A DNA stretch of 6,096 bases from Planctomycetota bacterium (GTDB lineage: Bacteria; Planctomycetota; Planctomycetia; Pirellulales; Thermoguttaceae). The notes under the pieces are model-generated. The model did not search any database and was not told the origin of the DNA. It saw only the letters and a program-made list of their open reading frames with translations. The position numbers and the translations under genes are program-made. Shown here piece after piece: positions 1 through 6,096 of this stretch (positions are counted from its first letter, which is position 1; each line of letters opens with the position of its first letter). The stretch lies in the NCBI GenBank assembly GCA_023397045.1, contig JAEWUR010000564.1:1-6096 (forward strand), written 5' to 3'.

Positions 1-1071
1 CAGGTCGAACGTATGAAGGCCGGGCTGGTCGATCCCACCGAAGAGCAGCGAAAACGCCTTCTCACAAACCATTTGAAAGAATTCGATCAATATCTTCGCA
101 ACAAGGGGGTTTCGCAGCGACAGTACACCGAGTCGCTGGCCAAGATCCGCCGGCTCGTTGCCGATCGGAAATGGATCCGCATCGGCGATATCACAGCCAG
201 CGGTGTTTTGGAGTTCTTGGGCCAACTCCGACGCGACGGGCTCAGCGCTCAGACCTACAATAACTATCTGGTCGCCATCAAGCAATTCACACGATGGCTC
301 GTTCGCGACCGGCGCACACCAATCGATCCACTCGTACATCTTTCCCGCATCAACGTTCGCGCCGACCGGCGTCACGACCGCCGGGCTCTTTCCTCCGATG
401 AGTTTGCCCGCCTGATTGATGCCGCTAAGAATGGAAACAACATCGAAAGCATTCCTGGACCGGATCGCGCGATGATCTACGTCCTGGCCGCTTGGACCGG
501 GTTCCGCAAAGGGGAAATCGGCAGTTTAACCCGCCGGTCGCTACAACTCGACCGGGACCCGCCCACCGCCACGGTCGACGCTTGCTACAGCAAGCGCCGC
601 AGGGAAGACGCCCAGGTATTGCACCCCGAAGTTACCCGGCAGTTGAAGGCCTGGCTGTCGAAGAAACGTCTCCTCAGCCCCGATCAACCGTTGTTTCCCA
701 TCTCCGGCCGGGTGCCCGGCGGAGTACAGCGCAAGACGAACAAGATGATCGAGCGTGACCTGATGGCCGCCCGCGACAAATGGCTGGACGAGGTGAAGGA
801 CGACGAACACGAACGGAAGAAGCGGCTCGATTCGGATTTCCTTTGCTACTGCAACCACGACGGCCTTTACGCCGACTTCCACAGCCTACGCCACGGCTTC
901 ATCACAGGCCTCGCCAAGGCCGGCGTATCGCCCAAGATGGCCCAGACCTTGGCCCGGCATTCCGACGTCCGATTGACCCTCGGCGTCTACACCCACACCG
1001 AACTACCCGACCGATGCGCCGCGATCGAATCACTCCCGGCGCCGCCGTCCGGTGTGCAAATGGCGTCGTAA
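1..1071 (+). CDS. Tyrosine-type site-specific recombinase (integrase), 5'-partial
   Basis: This enzyme would cut and rejoin DNA through a covalent 3'-phosphotyrosine intermediate, most likely to integrate or excise a mobile island. The reading frame is open to the first base of the window; the first ATG is at 13 and lacks a good Shine-Dalgarno box, so the true start is probably upstream. Counting from that ATG (352 residues), an N-terminal SAM-like core-binding domain spans about 15-110 and the catalytic domain about 120-335. Visible catalytic residues are R165 (GFRKGE), probable K194 (YSKRR), H290 and R293 (HSLRH), H316 (ARHSD) and nucleophile Y326 (GVYTH), so the set is complete. A charged insert of about 50 residues (roughly 235-285) precedes the HxxR box; I associate this with planctomycete integrases (recall, not a search). 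It ends in TAA, 33 nt before the next gene. Its target site is not identifiable here. Family assignment is very secure; the N-terminal extent is not. Confidence 0.93.
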   Translation, partial: QVERMKAGLVDPTEEQRKRLLTNHLKEFDQYLRNKGVSQRQYTESLAKIRRLVADRKWIRIGDITASGVLEFLGQLRRDGLSAQTYNNYLVAIKQFTRWLVRDRRTPIDPLVHLSRINVRADRRHDRRALSSDEFARLIDAAKNGNNIESIPGPDRAMIYVLAAWTGFRKGEIGSLTRRSLQLDRDPPTATVDACYSKRRREDAQVLHPEVTRQLKAWLSKKRLLSPDQPLFPISGRVPGGVQRKTNKMIERDLMAARDKWLDEVKDDEHERKKRLDSDFLCYCNHDGLYADFHSLRHGFITGLAKAGVSPKMAQTLARHSDVRLTLGVYTHTELPDRCAAIESLPAPPSGVQMAS

Positions 1072-1084
1072 GCAAACAGATCAG

Positions 1085-1096
1085 AAGGAGAAGGAG
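1085..1096 (+). promoter_or_regulatory. Tandem Shine-Dalgarno boxes
   Basis: Two AAGGAG hexamers lie back to back (1085-1090 and 1091-1096), 8 nt before the ATG at 1105. This is a near-ideal ribosome binding site. It fixes the start of the small downstream gene and argues that this gene is really translated, even though its predecessor ends only 33 nt upstream. Confidence 0.8.
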
Positions 1097-1104
1097 ACAA
1101 CGCA

Positions 1105-1536
1105 ATGCAACTGCCACGTCCTGGTGATCGAATTCGACTGGTCGCGATGCCTAACGATCCGGATCCCATTCCGCCCGATTCTATGGGCACAGTTCAGTCC
1201 GTCACAGAGCATGGTGCCGACCACGAAAGATGGTTTCAGGTAGAAGTCGAGTGGGACACCGGCCGGAACGTTATGCTTTCCATTCCACCTGACCAAGTCG
1301 AGATCGTTGGTCGAGGCAGCACCGAGTTTCGTCCTGGCGACCACGTAATCATCCGGAGCAATCCTCACGATGCCGGTAGTGAACAGATCATCGGAACTGT
1401 GGTGTCACTCAAGCCGGGAGCGGGTTTCGCCGGTTGCACTCTCGCTGAGGTAGAATATCGAAACCCACAAACCAATGAGAGTCGCATTGATTCATTCGGT
1501 CTGGCGTGTTTCGATCTTGCGACTGGTGCAATCTAA
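1105..1536 (+). CDS. Two-module DUF4314-like hypothetical protein
   Basis: Function unknown. The 143-residue protein has no signal peptide, membrane segment or catalytic motif, so it is probably cytoplasmic. It reads as two related small beta-rich modules. Residues about 4-70 contain PGDRIRLVAMPNDP, then GTVQSV, then a VEVEWDTGRN strand; this pattern matches the DUF4314 type as I recall it, which looks like an SH3/KOW-type barrel. Residues about 76-140 repeat the scheme more loosely: RPGDHVII, a NPHD turn, IGTVVSL and an AEVEYRNPQTN strand. The start at 1105 is set by a tandem Shine-Dalgarno site. The gene lies 33 nt after the recombinase on the same strand, so the two are probably co-transcribed, and it could be an accessory protein of that recombinase or mobile element (inference from position only). 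It converges with dndE and is unlikely to be part of the dnd operon. The gene is fairly certain; the domain name is moderate. Confidence 0.8.
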   Translation: MQLPRPGDRIRLVAMPNDPDPIPPDSMGTVQSVTEHGADHERWFQVEVEWDTGRNVMLSIPPDQVEIVGRGSTEFRPGDHVIIRSNPHDAGSEQIIGTVVSLKPGAGFAGCTLAEVEYRNPQTNESRIDSFGLACFDLATGAI

Positions 1537-1797
1537 CGGAGCTCGCCGAATGCCATGAGACGCAAACTGCAAAACTCCGTGAACTTGTCAACTTTATGCA
1601 TCAATCCTAACGCCATCCCAGGCCATACCAGTATCAAACCTTCCACTCAACGAACCACCAAAAACCGCTGCTGCAACCACGCGCCGGGGTAATTGCTAAG
1701 GCCCGTCACTAGCCGGGAGCCACGATGCCACAATGGAACACGAGGAATGACAGCAGGATCTTTTCGAATTTGGGTGAAAGCGGCGTGTTGACCGCAT
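1537..1797. other. Convergent intergenic region
   Basis: This 261-nt stretch separates the ends of the recombinase-side genes (+) and the dnd operon (-). I see no convincing gene. Short frames exist on both strands, for example a 60-codon minus frame at 1647-1829, but none has a good ribosome binding site. A transcription terminator would be expected from both sides, yet no strong GC stem followed by a T-run is visible for either strand. Present are an imperfect hairpin at 1700-1721, a 4-bp GCGG/CCGC stem at 1780-1795 just after the dndE stop, and a distant ACGGAG/CTCCGT inverted pair (1536-1541 and 1575-1580). No tRNA, IS end or recognisable attachment core is seen. Confidence 0.6.
1700..1721. 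repeat. Imperfect palindrome, possible REP-like element
   Basis: CCCG at 1702-1705 pairs with CGGG at 1714-1717 around an 8-nt loop. The flanking GG (1700-1701) and CC (1720-1721) can pair outside a 2-nt AG bulge. It lies between two convergent genes, where REP-type elements are often found. There is no T-run on either strand, so an intrinsic terminator is unlikely. Only one copy is present in the window, so its repeat status is a guess. Confidence 0.25.
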
Positions 1798-2184
1798 CTA
1801 CGGAGATTTTGCCGTGGCCAATCGGACAATATCTGCTATAGACCGAATGGCATGAGGAGATGCAAGATATCCGATTCCGCGATGGAGATGAAGCCGGAAC
1901 TGGCGACTCAGCTCCTTGTCGGAGATGCTAACCCCGTCTTGAAAGCATCGTTCTTTAAGCAAAGCCAGATAGAGCTCGTGATGCTCACCCGCGAAGACTG
2001 GCCAGCTCATCTCGACATTACTGTCCGCTGGAACGTCAATTGGCGAAGGTGGCGTAGCTTCCCGCAATGACAGACAGAATGCCCAGCGGCACAAGATGTT
2101 CCACTGGTTGATGCCGGTTCTGGTCTTCAGACGGATCAATTGGTCCTTGCCTTGCGACGAGAGACGAATTTGTTTGATGTTCAT
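1798..2184 (-). CDS. dndE: DNA phosphorothioation protein DndE
   Basis: DndE is the small, basic DNA-binding member of the phosphorothioate modification complex; characterised homologues bind nicked DNA and are needed for sulfur insertion together with DndC and DndD. The 128-residue length is normal for the family. Features matching DndE proteins are the N-terminal IRLSSQGKDQLIRLKTRTGI stretch (6-25), with its spaced basic residues, the NILCRWAFCLSL helix (29-40), a WPVFAGE segment (61-67), the LYLALLKERC helix (71-80) and the family-typical FRLHLHRGIGYL motif near the C-terminus (96-107). The ATG overlaps the dndD stop as ATGA, and a GGGG-containing purine-rich stretch lies about 8 nt upstream inside the end of dndD, so translation is probably coupled. 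It is the last gene of the operon and ends with TAG. No truncation or frameshift is seen. Confidence 0.94.
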   Translation of the reverse strand: MNIKQIRLSSQGKDQLIRLKTRTGINQWNILCRWAFCLSLREATPPSPIDVPADSNVEMSWPVFAGEHHELYLALLKERCFQDGVSISDKELSRQFRLHLHRGIGYLASPHAIRSIADIVRLATAKSP

Positions 2185-4211
2185 CCCTTTTTCCCCTTTC
2201 TGCCATTGCGATTGGTGCGTGCAGAGTGCCAGAAGTAGCCTTCGCGAGCCAGCGTCATCTTCTCCGACTCGTCGTAATTCAGATGGTAGGCTCGCGCGAT
2301 GTGCGGTTGAAGTTCTGCGTAGAAGTTCTGGTCGACCTCGGTGTCTGTCGAGAGAATAATGACCTGATGGCTGGCGTTCGGAAAGTATCGCTTGATCAGG
2401 TGGCTGCGATGCTCGGAGTCAAGACGCGCCATGGGCGTGTCGATAATTGCCGGCAGTGGACGCGGCGACGACTGAGCGAGCCCCCACAATACCGATATGG
2501 CGAACACCTGCTTCTCACCCTCCGACAATCGGTGTTTCGGAATTGGCTGGCCCTTGTTGTCGAACAGACTGATGGTAAAAGTGACAGGGTCGATCTGCAC
2601 CTGCTGAACGAGCGTCTTCTTACGCAACAGGAAACGGAACGATTCGGTAACGCGATGCGACAGTTGGTCGATCTTGGCGGCTGTAGCACGCGTCAAAAAC
2701 GCCCGCATCGTCTCCTGTGTCCGCACTGCCAGCTTCACCATCCTCGATGCCTCTTCAGAGGCAAGTTCGCTCTCCACTGTGGCGCGCCGCCGTGCCTGGA
2801 GTTTCTGCTGAAGGTCATTGCGCTGCACCTGCAAGGCATCGACCTCCGCGTCGAGCCGCTTAACCCGATCGGCGAGAACGGCCAGTTCCTGAGCCGTCTC
2901 CTGGAGCCGCTGAACGTATTTGGCAACATCAACATCGTCGGGAATCGCCGCCATGGAATGCTCTGCCGACTCTAAGTCGCGCACCACGTGGCTATATTCA
3001 TCGAGCAATCGCTTCACTTCCGCCAGAAGCTCGGCGGTCATGCCATCGCAAAGCCGATGGAGCTGGCCCCGCGCGGTATCCGAAAGCGAGAGCCGCTGCG
3101 GCACATCACCTCCCGCACGCCGCCCCCGGCGATCCGCGTCGAGCACTTTCCGAACCGTGCCAATCACATCGCGAGAAAGTGACTCCTTGGCGAGTCTCTT
3201 GAGGATCTGGCCATCGCGATCCGCCAACACCCGATCAATCACCACCTGTTCGGCCGCCAGCTTCTCATCCGTGTCTTGCTCTCGCATGACGCCGAGAAGG
3301 TCCGGCACAAGGCAAAGAGGCAGCGCCCCCGCAGCAAGTTGCGAAAGCTGCTGTTCTAGGCCGGTCCGATGGTTCTTCAGATCGGAACGCGCTTGACGAC
3401 GCGTCTCCCGTTCCTGCCAGTGCTTGCCGCCAATCGCCGCAAACGCGTCTTCCGCCTTCTTGTGTGCGTTCTTGGCCCGTTGCAACGGGTCTGTCAGGCT
3501 GGCACGATCGTCCTTAGCTCGCTTGAGTTCACTCTCCTTCGTGTCAAGCTCTGCCTGCAAACCCACAACCTCTGGGTCCTCGGCCACCGCCGCCATCTTC
3601 TCTGTGAAGCGGCTTTCTAGCACGCTCGCATCCGTAATCAGCCGCTCGGCCAGATCAAGCCCTAACAACGACTTAATCGCACTGCCAAGCGAAGCCTGGG
3701 CCGTATCCTCATCAGCGAGAAAACGGATCTGTTCGGCGTCAAAGAAAAAGAGCTGGGATACGCCAAGCGGAATCACCTCTTCCACCAGATCCGCCCAGTG
3801 ATCAGCAACGTACTGATCCGCAACGCCGTCCTTCGAAACGTGAACCCGCTCGCGCAGCGTGCGACCACGCTGCCGCCACGCCCGACGCACTTCGTAGACA
3901 TGCTCCTCGCCGTCAAGTGTAATGCGAAAGCCAAGTGCAACCGACGCGCCTGTGCTGTGTGCCACGCCCCGGTTGATCGAGTCGCGCAGAAACTCGTCAT
4001 ACGCAATGTTGGCCCGTTTCGAGTAGCTTCCGCGCGACCCATAGAGCGCGAGTTTCACTGCGTCCAGAATGGTCGTCTTGCCGCCCCCATTGATCCCCCC
4101 GCACAGAATAATGGGCGTTTTTCGCCCGTTCTTCGCCGCGGGCTGCAGATCGAGCACCTGCACGCCGTGGTAGAGCCCAAAGTTGTGTAACGTCAATTTC
4201 TCGAAGATCAT
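2181..4211 (-). CDS. dndD: DNA phosphorothioation ATPase DndD (SMC-like)
   Basis: DndD is the ATP-hydrolysing SMC/Rad50-like subunit of the modification complex, thought to remodel or nick DNA during sulfur incorporation. The 676-residue length is typical. The N-terminal ATPase half has a Walker A, GINGGGKT (39-46, K45), and a FFFDAEQIRFL segment (155-165) at the Q-loop region. Two predicted coiled-coil arms (about 195-290 and 395-500) flank a central GALPLCLVPDLLG segment (295-307) typical of DndD. The C-terminal half has the ABC signature LSEGEKQ (562-568), Walker B LPAIIDTP (586-593, D591), a D-loop ARLDSEH (595-601) and an IILSTDTEVD strand (618-627). There is no CxxC zinc hook between the arms, unlike Rad50. 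A basic tail (NRNGRKGKKG) ends the protein. It overlaps dndC and dndE by ATGA on both sides. All ATPase motifs are intact, so it is probably active. Confidence 0.97.
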   Translation of the reverse strand: MIFEKLTLHNFGLYHGVQVLDLQPAAKNGRKTPIILCGGINGGGKTTILDAVKLALYGSRGSYSKRANIAYDEFLRDSINRGVAHSTGASVALGFRITLDGEEHVYEVRRAWRQRGRTLRERVHVSKDGVADQYVADHWADLVEEVIPLGVSQLFFFDAEQIRFLADEDTAQASLGSAIKSLLGLDLAERLITDASVLESRFTEKMAAVAEDPEVVGLQAELDTKESELKRAKDDRASLTDPLQRAKNAHKKAEDAFAAIGGKHWQERETRRQARSDLKNHRTGLEQQLSQLAAGALPLCLVPDLLGVMREQDTDEKLAAEQVVIDRVLADRDGQILKRLAKESLSRDVIGTVRKVLDADRRGRRAGGDVPQRLSLSDTARGQLHRLCDGMTAELLAEVKRLLDEYSHVVRDLESAEHSMAAIPDDVDVAKYVQRLQETAQELAVLADRVKRLDAEVDALQVQRNDLQQKLQARRRATVESELASEEASRMVKLAVRTQETMRAFLTRATAAKIDQLSHRVTESFRFLLRKKTLVQQVQIDPVTFTISLFDNKGQPIPKHRLSEGEKQVFAISVLWGLAQSSPRPLPAIIDTPMARLDSEHRSHLIKRYFPNASHQVIILSTDTEVDQNFYAELQPHIARAYHLNYDESEKMTLAREGYFWHSARTNRNGRKGKKG

Positions 4212-5785
4212 CGTTCGCCCCCGTCTTCCGCTGTTTCGGCCTCATCCGCAACATCGAAGAGAACACGCTGTGGCTCACCACGCGAGGCAGAATCCTTCTG
4301 CATCGCTGTGCGACGTCGCTCCTCCTCGCCTTTGCGAACGGCGATGGCGTGCTGCTCCCCGCCATATTGGTAGGCGCGAAACCGTTCTTCGAGCGCCTCA
4401 AAGATGCCCGCGCGCCGTGTCATGCCCCGATACTCGCGTTCAATATCGAGAAGCTGGGTCTGAAGCTCGAAAAACTCCTCCTCTTCGCCGCAGACGCCCG
4501 AAAGGAGCCCCCAATCCTCGCATCGCAGTAGGCTGTCGTCCGAATTGTCCTTCGGGAACGGCTGCCCAGTGATCTCCTCATAGATCGTCGGAACGGAGTC
4601 GTCAAATTGGTGCTTGTCGTACAGCCATATCCGGCGAATCTCACGTAGCTCGGCCAGTGAAATGAGCTCGATATCTTCGACGTCAGGCGGCCGCAACCGT
4701 CGCACCTCCATCTGCGCCGTCAGAACGCGACGCAGCCAATACTCTCGAACCTTTTTCGTATACGGCCCGGGAATGTTGCTGTCATTGAAGAGCTGCACAC
4801 GACCATTCATTCGCCGGTAGTCCCGCCGAGCACGATCCTTCGTGAAGTCGCCCAGGTCATTGCGCAGCTCCAACAGAGGTGTCATCCAGACCTTTTCCTC
4901 GTCATTTTTAATCATCGCCTCCATCGACCGGTCTTTGTCCACCAGCGTGCAGACCCAACACCCGAAGCGGCTATCGCCACAACTCGGGGTCGAACTATCA
5001 AGCACCAGCGGGCACTCACCATCGGACGACGCCCCTTGGTACATCGTCAGAAGCGACTTGTTCGTATGCCCCCACGGATTCTTCACCTGCATCAGAAACA
5101 ACCACACGTCGTCGTTCGTCCAATCTTCGATTGGCGTATACACTAGCGAGTTAGGCAGTCTGAAGTTCGGAGTGAGTCGCTCGCGCGGCTCGGCAAAACG
5201 GCGAGAGCGGGTCTGTTCGTGCTTCTCCATCGCAAGCATGCGCCGCTGGCTCTCTGCCTTGCGCGTTCCAAGTACCAGGATCGCTTCGCCCGACTTGCGC
5301 ACCATGTCGCGTATGAACTTGTTCGATGGCTGAATCTTCATCCGTTCCGTGCACCAACGGAACAGCTTTCGCGGCGCGGGGTATCCACGACCCATCAGAT
5401 TCACCCAAAAAGTGTCCTTAATCTCAGGCATGAGCCGGTGCGCGACAATCGGCATCTGCTGCTCGTCGGCAGCCGCCTGCATATTGGTGTGGGATGCAAC
5501 AACCCAAGACGCCACAATCGGTTGCTCCACCAGCGTGTCTGTCGAGATGACATGGATCGTCTTCTGCCGCTGTTCCAGCGGCAATTCGCGCACAGCCAAC
5601 CAAACAAGTTGGAGTACCGCGGTGGAGTCCTTCCCGCCGCTGTAGCCAATCACCCACGGGATTGCATCAAGGAGGTAGAGCTCGCGGATTTCGTCACAAA
5701 CGGCGGCGATCGTCTTCGCCATCCCGTCTTGCGCAAAGACCGAATCAGCCCGTTTTTTGCTTTTTGCGGCCGGCATTCCTGCCAT
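4208..5785 (-). CDS. dndC: DNA phosphorothioation sulfurtransferase-type protein DndC
   Basis: DndC is a PAPS-reductase-like, iron-sulfur ATP pyrophosphatase that activates the DNA backbone and/or relays sulfur from a cysteine desulfurase to DNA. The 525 residues carry the PP-loop SGGKDST (49-55) after an IPWVIGY strand. A FRWCTERMKIQP segment (142-153), as in PAPS reductases, and a TPIEDWTNDDVW segment (217-228) follow. Cys258, Cys269, Cys276 and Cys279 form the expected cluster of ligands for a 4Fe-4S centre (SCGDSRFGCWVC). The C-terminal third is DndC-specific (CEDWGLL at 422-428, then a long charged helix), and the last 35 residues are low-complexity and acidic. I chose the start at 5785 because a GGAG box sits 8 nt before it; a second ATG three codons later (5776) is less well placed. 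It overlaps dndB by 41 nt and dndD by ATGA. No dndA is seen nearby, so a genomic IscS may supply sulfur. Confidence 0.97.
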   Translation of the reverse strand: MAGMPAAKSKKRADSVFAQDGMAKTIAAVCDEIRELYLLDAIPWVIGYSGGKDSTAVLQLVWLAVRELPLEQRQKTIHVISTDTLVEQPIVASWVVASHTNMQAAADEQQMPIVAHRLMPEIKDTFWVNLMGRGYPAPRKLFRWCTERMKIQPSNKFIRDMVRKSGEAILVLGTRKAESQRRMLAMEKHEQTRSRRFAEPRERLTPNFRLPNSLVYTPIEDWTNDDVWLFLMQVKNPWGHTNKSLLTMYQGASSDGECPLVLDSSTPSCGDSRFGCWVCTLVDKDRSMEAMIKNDEEKVWMTPLLELRNDLGDFTKDRARRDYRRMNGRVQLFNDSNIPGPYTKKVREYWLRRVLTAQMEVRRLRPPDVEDIELISLAELREIRRIWLYDKHQFDDSVPTIYEEITGQPFPKDNSDDSLLRCEDWGLLSGVCGEEEEFFELQTQLLDIEREYRGMTRRAGIFEALEERFRAYQYGGEQHAIAVRKGEEERRRTAMQKDSASRGEPQRVLFDVADEAETAEDGGER

Positions 5786-6096
5786 TACTTTTTCTCCGGA
5801 ATTGACGTTCTAGCTCCTCCTCCTCGGAAGACAGGGGAAGCCCAAGGTGCTGCTTAATCAAATTGCCTGTCAGGGTCACATTCACACTTCGCTTGGAAAG
5901 CCGCCCTGCATTCATCGCCCGGCCCTCCCAAAGCTGGCTATTCGATCGCGACCAGTCCAATGTTGCCAGCTTCTTCAGCTTCGTTTTCCAGACACGGCCA
6001 TGATTGCTCAACAGATCGTTACCCGCCCGAGCAAGTGCGGCAAGCGCGAGCGTGTGCGAGTGAATACAGTCGCGACGGAGGTCAGCCGTACTCACC
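5745..6096 (-). CDS. dndB: DndB C-terminal part (DGQHR-type), 5'-truncated by window
   Basis: DndB is the regulatory member of the dnd cluster: in studied bacteria it represses dnd transcription and affects how fully sites are modified. Only about the last 117 codons are in the window; the frame is open through the right-hand edge. The family is usually about 350-380 residues, so most of the gene, including any DGQHR motif, lies outside. A GTG at 6095 is in frame but reads as an ordinary internal valine. Family-like blocks visible are IHSHTLALAALARAGNDLL, then WKTKLKKLATLDWSRSN, then LWEGRAM..GRLSKR and NVTLTGNLIKQHLGLPLS. These fit the DndB C-terminus. The protein ends in a basic tail (RNAGRKKQKTG) encoded over the region that also codes the DndC N-terminus. 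It is the first visible gene of the operon; a promoter and any DndB operator would be upstream, unseen. Confidence 0.9.
   Translation of the reverse strand, partial: VSTADLRRDCIHSHTLALAALARAGNDLLSNHGRVWKTKLKKLATLDWSRSNSQLWEGRAMNAGRLSKRSVNVTLTGNLIKQHLGLPLSSEEEELERQFRRKSNGRNAGRKKQKTG
5794..5797 (-). promoter_or_regulatory. dndC ribosome binding site inside dndB
   Basis: On the minus strand, GGAG is followed by 8 nt and then the ATG at 5785. The box lies within dndB coding sequence, upstream of the 41-nt gene overlap. It decides the dndC start in favour of 5785 over the in-frame ATG at 5776. Confidence 0.65.

Noticed and set aside
541..882. 113-codon minus-strand frame opposite the recombinase
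   Set aside because: Covers catalytic-domain coding sequence of the recombinase; no ribosome binding site or domain support.
1536..1580. ACGGAG ... CTCCGT inverted pair
   Set aside because: Six bases separated by 33 nt is expected by chance, and the loop shows no further structure; not called as an attachment or operator site.
1780..1795. Possible dndE terminator hairpin (GCGG/CCGC)
   Set aside because: Only 4 bp of stem, an 8-nt loop and just TTT following on the minus strand; too weak to call an intrinsic terminator.
1647..1829. 60-codon minus-strand frame in the convergent gap, running into dndE
   Set aside because: It overlaps the dndE 3' end, has no convincing Shine-Dalgarno box and encodes no recognised domain; it more likely reads through intergenic or repeat DNA.
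1852..2359. Plus-strand frames opposite dndE and the end of dndD
   Set aside because: Antisense to recognised dndE and dndD sequence, with no independent support.
2226..2975. 249-codon plus-strand frame opposite dndD
   Set aside because: It lies wholly antisense to dndD, whose family motifs are unmistakable; its translation has no recognisable domain and reads as the complement of GC-biased codons.
5219..5857. 212-codon plus-strand frame opposite dndC and the end of dndB
   Set aside because: Antisense to conserved dndC and dndB sequence; histidine/arginine-rich translation without a domain; typical shadow frame.
5745..6095. Complete small gene starting at GTG 6095
   Set aside because: The translation matches the C-terminal part of DndB and the frame stays open to the window edge, so this GTG is an internal valine codon.

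Overview
The window holds the 3' end of a DNA phosphorothioation (Dnd) modification operon on the minus strand, and the end of a tyrosine recombinase gene plus a small partner gene on the plus strand. The two transcription units run toward each other. The DNA is moderately GC-rich. The recombinase has the layout I associate with integrases of planctomycetes, chiefly a long basic insert before the HxxR box and an ADFHSLRH-type box. A planctomycete or similar environmental bacterium is therefore my best guess for the host. This rests on recall of family style, not on a search.

Layout. Positions 1-1071 (+) carry a tyrosine recombinase whose start lies before the window. Positions 1105-1536 (+) carry a 143-residue protein made of two related PGD...GTV modules, the first resembling the DUF4314 type, preceded by two tandem AAGGAG Shine-Dalgarno boxes. 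Positions 1537-1797 form a convergent intergenic region with no convincing gene, one imperfect GC-rich hairpin and no clear terminator. From 1798 to the right-hand end, all on the minus strand and read right to left, are the C-terminal 116 residues of DndB, then complete dndC, dndD and dndE. Each gene overlaps the next (41 nt, then two 4-nt ATGA overlaps), so this is one tightly coupled transcript whose promoter is outside the window.

How the genes work together. In the known Dnd pathway a cysteine desulfurase (DndA or a housekeeping IscS) supplies sulfur. DndC is the Fe-S, PAPS-reductase-like ATP pyrophosphatase, DndD is an SMC-like ATPase and DndE is a small DNA-binding protein. Together they replace a non-bridging phosphate oxygen by sulfur in a short DNA motif, while DndB regulates the operon and modulates modification. 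No dndA and no dndFGH restriction genes are visible here. The recombinase next to the operon fits the known mobility of dnd clusters on genomic islands.

The main system is therefore known, not new. The least described item is the two-module protein between the recombinase and dndE.
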